In this document: piece by piece, positions 4,724-7,235 of the stretch | Layout of the letters: each line of letters opens with the position of its first letter | Position numbering within the stretch: the first letter of the stretch is position 1 | From: Thermodesulfatator atlanticus | Lineage (GTDB): Bacteria > Desulfobacterota > Thermodesulfobacteria > Thermodesulfobacteriales > Thermodesulfatatoraceae | Reading direction: 5' to 3' | DNA length: 7,235 nt | Assembly (NCBI GenBank): GCA_011321895.1 | Contig: DROK01000151.1 | Location: 1 to 7,235 of the forward strand | Notes under the pieces: model-generated | Told to the model about the DNA's origin: nothing | What the model saw: the letters and a program-made list of their open reading frames with translations, nothing else | Database searches by the model: none | Position numbers and translations under genes: made by a program

Positions 4724-6766
4724 GTGTTTTACGCCAAAAGCATTTTTGCTGCCCTTTTTTTCTGTCTGATACTGTTCTTTGGGGGTTTTCAATTAAAAGC
4801 CGAAGAGATAGAAACTGAAATTTCGTATCTGGAATTAGCCAATATCGCCACGGGACATCCCCAATCTAAATTTGAAGCCCCTTCTACTGTTACCGTTATA
4901 ACCGCTGAAGAAATAAAAAATATTGGGGCGCGTACGGTGCTTGAGGCCCTGCGTTTGGTCCCCGGCCTCATTGTGGGTTTAGATATTTCCGGTATTCCTA
5001 TAGTGAGCTTGCGGGGCGTTTATTCTGCCGGAAGTGAAAGAATACTTTTTCTTTTAAACGGTATACCGGTTAATAATCCTTTGACTGGAGGAGGGACTTT
5101 ATTCTTCGCCGATCTTTCGGTGGATAAGATTGAGAGAATAGAAGTAATCAGAGGTCCTGGTTCGGTCCTGTATGGCTCTGAGGCCTTTACCGGAGTCATT
5201 AATATAATTCTTAAAAGAGATTATCTGGATCATTTAGGATATTGGCGCGGGACCTATGACTTTGATGAAATAAATTTGGCGCTTGATAAGAAGAATCAGG
5301 ATTTTAACTTATGGTTTGATTTTGTCCATAGAGATAAAAATAGTTCGTCTCTTTTCGTCAAACGGGATCGTTTCTCTGTTTTTCCTTTATTTTCCCTCAG
5401 CAAAAATCTACCTAGATATCATCATACTTCTGACTGGGAAAGGAGACAAGAAGTTTATGCTGGTTTTTCCTGGAAAGATCTTGTTCTTGATGTTTTCTAT
5501 ATAAATCATGCCAGTGGTATACCTTATAATTTAAGCGGTGTTCCTTCTGATAAATCTCGTTTTGCTCGCCAAAATTTTATGGTTAATATGTTTTATAAAA
5601 ACTCTTTTAAGTCTGTATCAATTGAGCAGCTGTTCCACTTTTCTTATTATTATCACGATTTGTATGCTGATTTTTATCCAAGAGGCTCCATAATTAGAGA
5701 TGTATCTAATAATGTTTATTACTTTCCTTATGGTTTGAAGTGGAGAAGAAAAACGGATATTTACAGATTAAGATACGAGTTGAAATCTCGCTATAATTTT
5801 GGCGATCATCGCCTGTTTGGTGGTCTTGTTTTTCAAAATGATACTATAAATGATCCCAAGTATTATGAAAATGTTGTCCCCTGCTCTAATGGTCGTTGCT
5901 ATAGTAATGTTGCGTATCTTGTTGATTTATCAGATGTTTTTGGTTGGCTTAGAGAACAAGATAGATTTTATTATTCTTTGTATTTGCAGGATGAATATAC
6001 TATTAGAAAGAACATTTTTTTAACACTGGGTATGCGTTATGATTGGTATGACGATTTTGGTGATAATTTGTCATTTCGGGCTGGTTTAGTTTTTAATCTG
6101 AAAAAGTTTTGGTATTTAAAACTTCTGTATGGGGAAGGTTTTAGGGCTCCTTCTTTTCGTGAGCTATATCTTAAGAGTTGTCCTGTTTTGCCCCGCTCTG
6201 GTAATCCTTCTTTAGATGCAGAAGAAATGGAATCTTACGAGATAGGATTGTTTTATTCTTCTCCTGCATTTCAGTTTGGTATTACTTACTTTTATCATAA
6301 TTATGATGACTTAATATATTTGGCTCCTGATAAATTTTTCAATTTTTATTATAAAAATTCGCCATCTGACGCTCATACACAGGGTATAGAAATTGAAGGG
6401 AAATATATATTTGGTAAGCTTGATTATTTTTTGTTTTCTTATGCCTATTTAGATCATTCAAGTGCAGAAGGTTTCCATTGTGTTCCTTATCATGTTTTTT
6501 CATTTAATTTTTTTAAACATTTATTAAGGGGGATTTCATTTGATTATAGATTTTACTACTTGAGTAGCTGGCCTTCTTATCAGATTGAGGATTACTCTAT
6601 TTCTGATGTGATTGTGCGCTATATTAATCCACTTTATGAATTGACAATTGGTGTTTATAACATGTGGGACCATCATTATAAATATCCTGATTTATCTCAT
6701 TTTTATATTGATAATTATTTAAATCCTGGAAGAACAATCGGGGTCAAGTTGCAGATTTATTTTTAA
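4724..6766 (+). CDS. TonB-dependent outer-membrane receptor
   Basis: A 680-residue protein predicted to import a scarce ligand across the outer membrane using TonB energy. The start is GTG; an in-frame stop at 4709-4711 excludes anything earlier, and the ribosome site is weak (GGG 4715-4717). The signal peptide (residues 1-26, hydrophobic SIFAALFFCLILFFGG, cleavage probably LKA/EE) is followed by a short linker without a clear TonB box. The plug domain (about 51-168) is canonical: EAPSTVTVITAEEIKNIGA, SLRGVYS, RILFLLNGIPVNNP and IERIEVIRGPGSVLYGS. The barrel (about 175-680) is very rich in Tyr/Phe, has the YGEGFRAPSFRELYL motif and ends in NPGRTIGVKLQIYF with a terminal Phe, as outer-membrane barrels do. 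Two cysteines in VPCSNGRC probably lie in an external loop. Length is typical and no frameshift is seen. GC falls from roughly 40-45% in the plug to 18-30% in sampled barrel lines. Substrate unknown: cobalamin, siderophore or other. Confidence 0.94.
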   Translation: MFYAKSIFAALFFCLILFFGGFQLKAEEIETEISYLELANIATGHPQSKFEAPSTVTVITAEEIKNIGARTVLEALRLVPGLIVGLDISGIPIVSLRGVYSAGSERILFLLNGIPVNNPLTGGGTLFFADLSVDKIERIEVIRGPGSVLYGSEAFTGVINIILKRDYLDHLGYWRGTYDFDEINLALDKKNQDFNLWFDFVHRDKNSSSLFVKRDRFSVFPLFSLSKNLPRYHHTSDWERRQEVYAGFSWKDLVLDVFYINHASGIPYNLSGVPSDKSRFARQNFMVNMFYKNSFKSVSIEQLFHFSYYYHDLYADFYPRGSIIRDVSNNVYYFPYGLKWRRKTDIYRLRYELKSRYNFGDHRLFGGLVFQNDTINDPKYYENVVPCSNGRCYSNVAYLVDLSDVFGWLREQDRFYYSLYLQDEYTIRKNIFLTLGMRYDWYDDFGDNLSFRAGLVFNLKKFWYLKLLYGEGFRAPSFRELYLKSCPVLPRSGNPSLDAEEMESYEIGLFYSSPAFQFGITYFYHNYDDLIYLAPDKFFNFYYKNSPSDAHTQGIEIEGKYIFGKLDYFLFSYAYLDHSSAEGFHCVPYHVFSFNFFKHLLRGISFDYRFYYLSSWPSYQIEDYSISDVIVRYINPLYELTIGVYNMWDHHYKYPDLSHFYIDNYLNPGRTIGVKLQIYF

Positions 6767-6787
6767 TAAAACCTTAGAGTTTTTCTA

Positions 6788-7235
6788 ATGCGAATAATTT
6801 TTTGGTTTGTTTTTATATATTTTTGTTTGTTTGACGTTAAATGTTTTGCTGCTCAAGTAGCTATCCTTTATCGAGAAGACATTCCCTTTTACAAAGAAGT
6901 GGTAAATAAATTTGAAAAGAGTAATGCCCAAATTTGCTCTTTGGATAGAGTGGATAAGTGTTTTAATGGTGATCTCAAAATAGTTATTACTTTAGGAGAT
7001 TTAGCTTTTAAAAAAGCATTGCCATATAAAAATAAATATAAAATTTATGCTTTTTTTGTGACAAAATGTCGTTCTGATTCCTCAGTTTGTTGTTTTTATC
7101 TTTTTCCTACACCTAAAGAGGTTCTTTTGCAAATAAAAAGGGTTTATCCTAAAAAAAAGGTCGTTTATCTCTATACCAAAGAAACGCGCTGGTGGATTGA
7201 CAATTTTTCAAGAGCACCAAAGTACCTGCTCGAGT
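6788..7235 (+). CDS. Secreted substrate-binding protein of the ABC_sub_bind type, N-terminal part (runs off window)
   Basis: ATG 6788 opens a frame of 149 codons that stays open to the window end. It begins 21 bp after the receptor stop, with a weak GAG ribosome site at 6777-6779. A signal peptide (MRIIFWFVFIYFCLFDVKCFA, cleavage near residues 21-22) is followed by VAILYREDIPFYKEVVNKFE, then IVITLGDLAFKKALPY. Later come YAFFVTKC, LFPTPKEVLLQIKRVYPKKKVVYLYT and the final WWIDNFSRAP. This resembles the first lobe of ABC_sub_bind (PF04392-like) proteins, where IV..LG..A..AL and a KEVL.QI+..P..K.V strand-helix recur. Such proteins are usually about 300-330 residues, so roughly half is missing. 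Five cysteines in the mature part, including a CC pair, are unusual. No lipobox is present. It probably forms an operon with the receptor and hands on or senses the same ligand. Family call is moderate; AT-rich composition matches the receptor barrel. Confidence 0.7.
   Translation, partial: MRIIFWFVFIYFCLFDVKCFAAQVAILYREDIPFYKEVVNKFEKSNAQICSLDRVDKCFNGDLKIVITLGDLAFKKALPYKNKYKIYAFFVTKCRSDSSVCCFYLFPTPKEVLLQIKRVYPKKKVVYLYTKETRWWIDNFSRAPKYLLE

Noticed and set aside
4713..4769. ATG at 4713 as start of a small protein
   Set aside because: It gives an 18-codon frame (MGIKCFTPKAFLLPFFSV) ending at TGA 4767-4769, overlapping the receptor signal peptide, with no independent support.
1..7235. CRISPR arrays, tRNA or rRNA genes, insertion sequences
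   Set aside because: No regularly spaced repeats, cloverleaf or rRNA-like segment, transposase or terminal inverted repeats were seen.

Overview
The window most likely comes from a diderm, probably thermophilic, anaerobic bacterium of the Thermodesulfobacteriota / former Deltaproteobacteria kind. The placement is inference. It rests on the Lys/Glu-rich proteins of the left half, a TonB-dependent receptor (hence an outer membrane), and a diadenylate cyclase of the archaeal-like layout, which I associate with deltaproteobacterial lineages. No rRNA or other taxonomic marker is present. All six genes are on the + strand; the first and last are cut by the window edges, and no gap between genes exceeds 141 bp.

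Left half (1-4118): a tight four-gene run that ends at a clear intrinsic terminator. It holds the 3' part of a YprB-like DEDD 3'-5' exonuclease/RNase H-fold gene, which overlaps a c-di-AMP synthase whose N-terminal domain resembles the pyruvate-kinase-C-like domain of archaeal DacZ. Next comes an unusual fusion of a ribosome hibernation factor (HPF/RaiA) domain to an ECF-sigma-like domain, preceded by a 12-base ideal Shine-Dalgarno sequence. Last is an HtrA/DegP periplasmic protease with a full catalytic triad and two PDZ domains. Second messenger, ribosome hibernation, a transcription-factor-like module and envelope protein quality control in one transcription unit suggest a stress/dormancy operon. 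The HPF-sigma protein is the most novel-looking item.

Right half (4119-7235): an AT-rich promoter region leads into a PerR-type Fur-family regulator with all expected metal ligands at PerR spacing. A short gap with a probable extended -10 promoter overlapped by a palindrome follows. It leads to a TonB-dependent outer-membrane receptor and, 21 bp further on, a secreted substrate-binding protein of the ABC_sub_bind type that runs off the window. GC content falls from about 50-57% in sampled lines of the left operon to about 18-30% in the receptor barrel and the last gene. This suggests that the uptake genes have a separate history. The likely logic is an uptake pair next to, and perhaps controlled by, a peroxide/metal-sensing repressor; the substrate cannot be read from the sequence.
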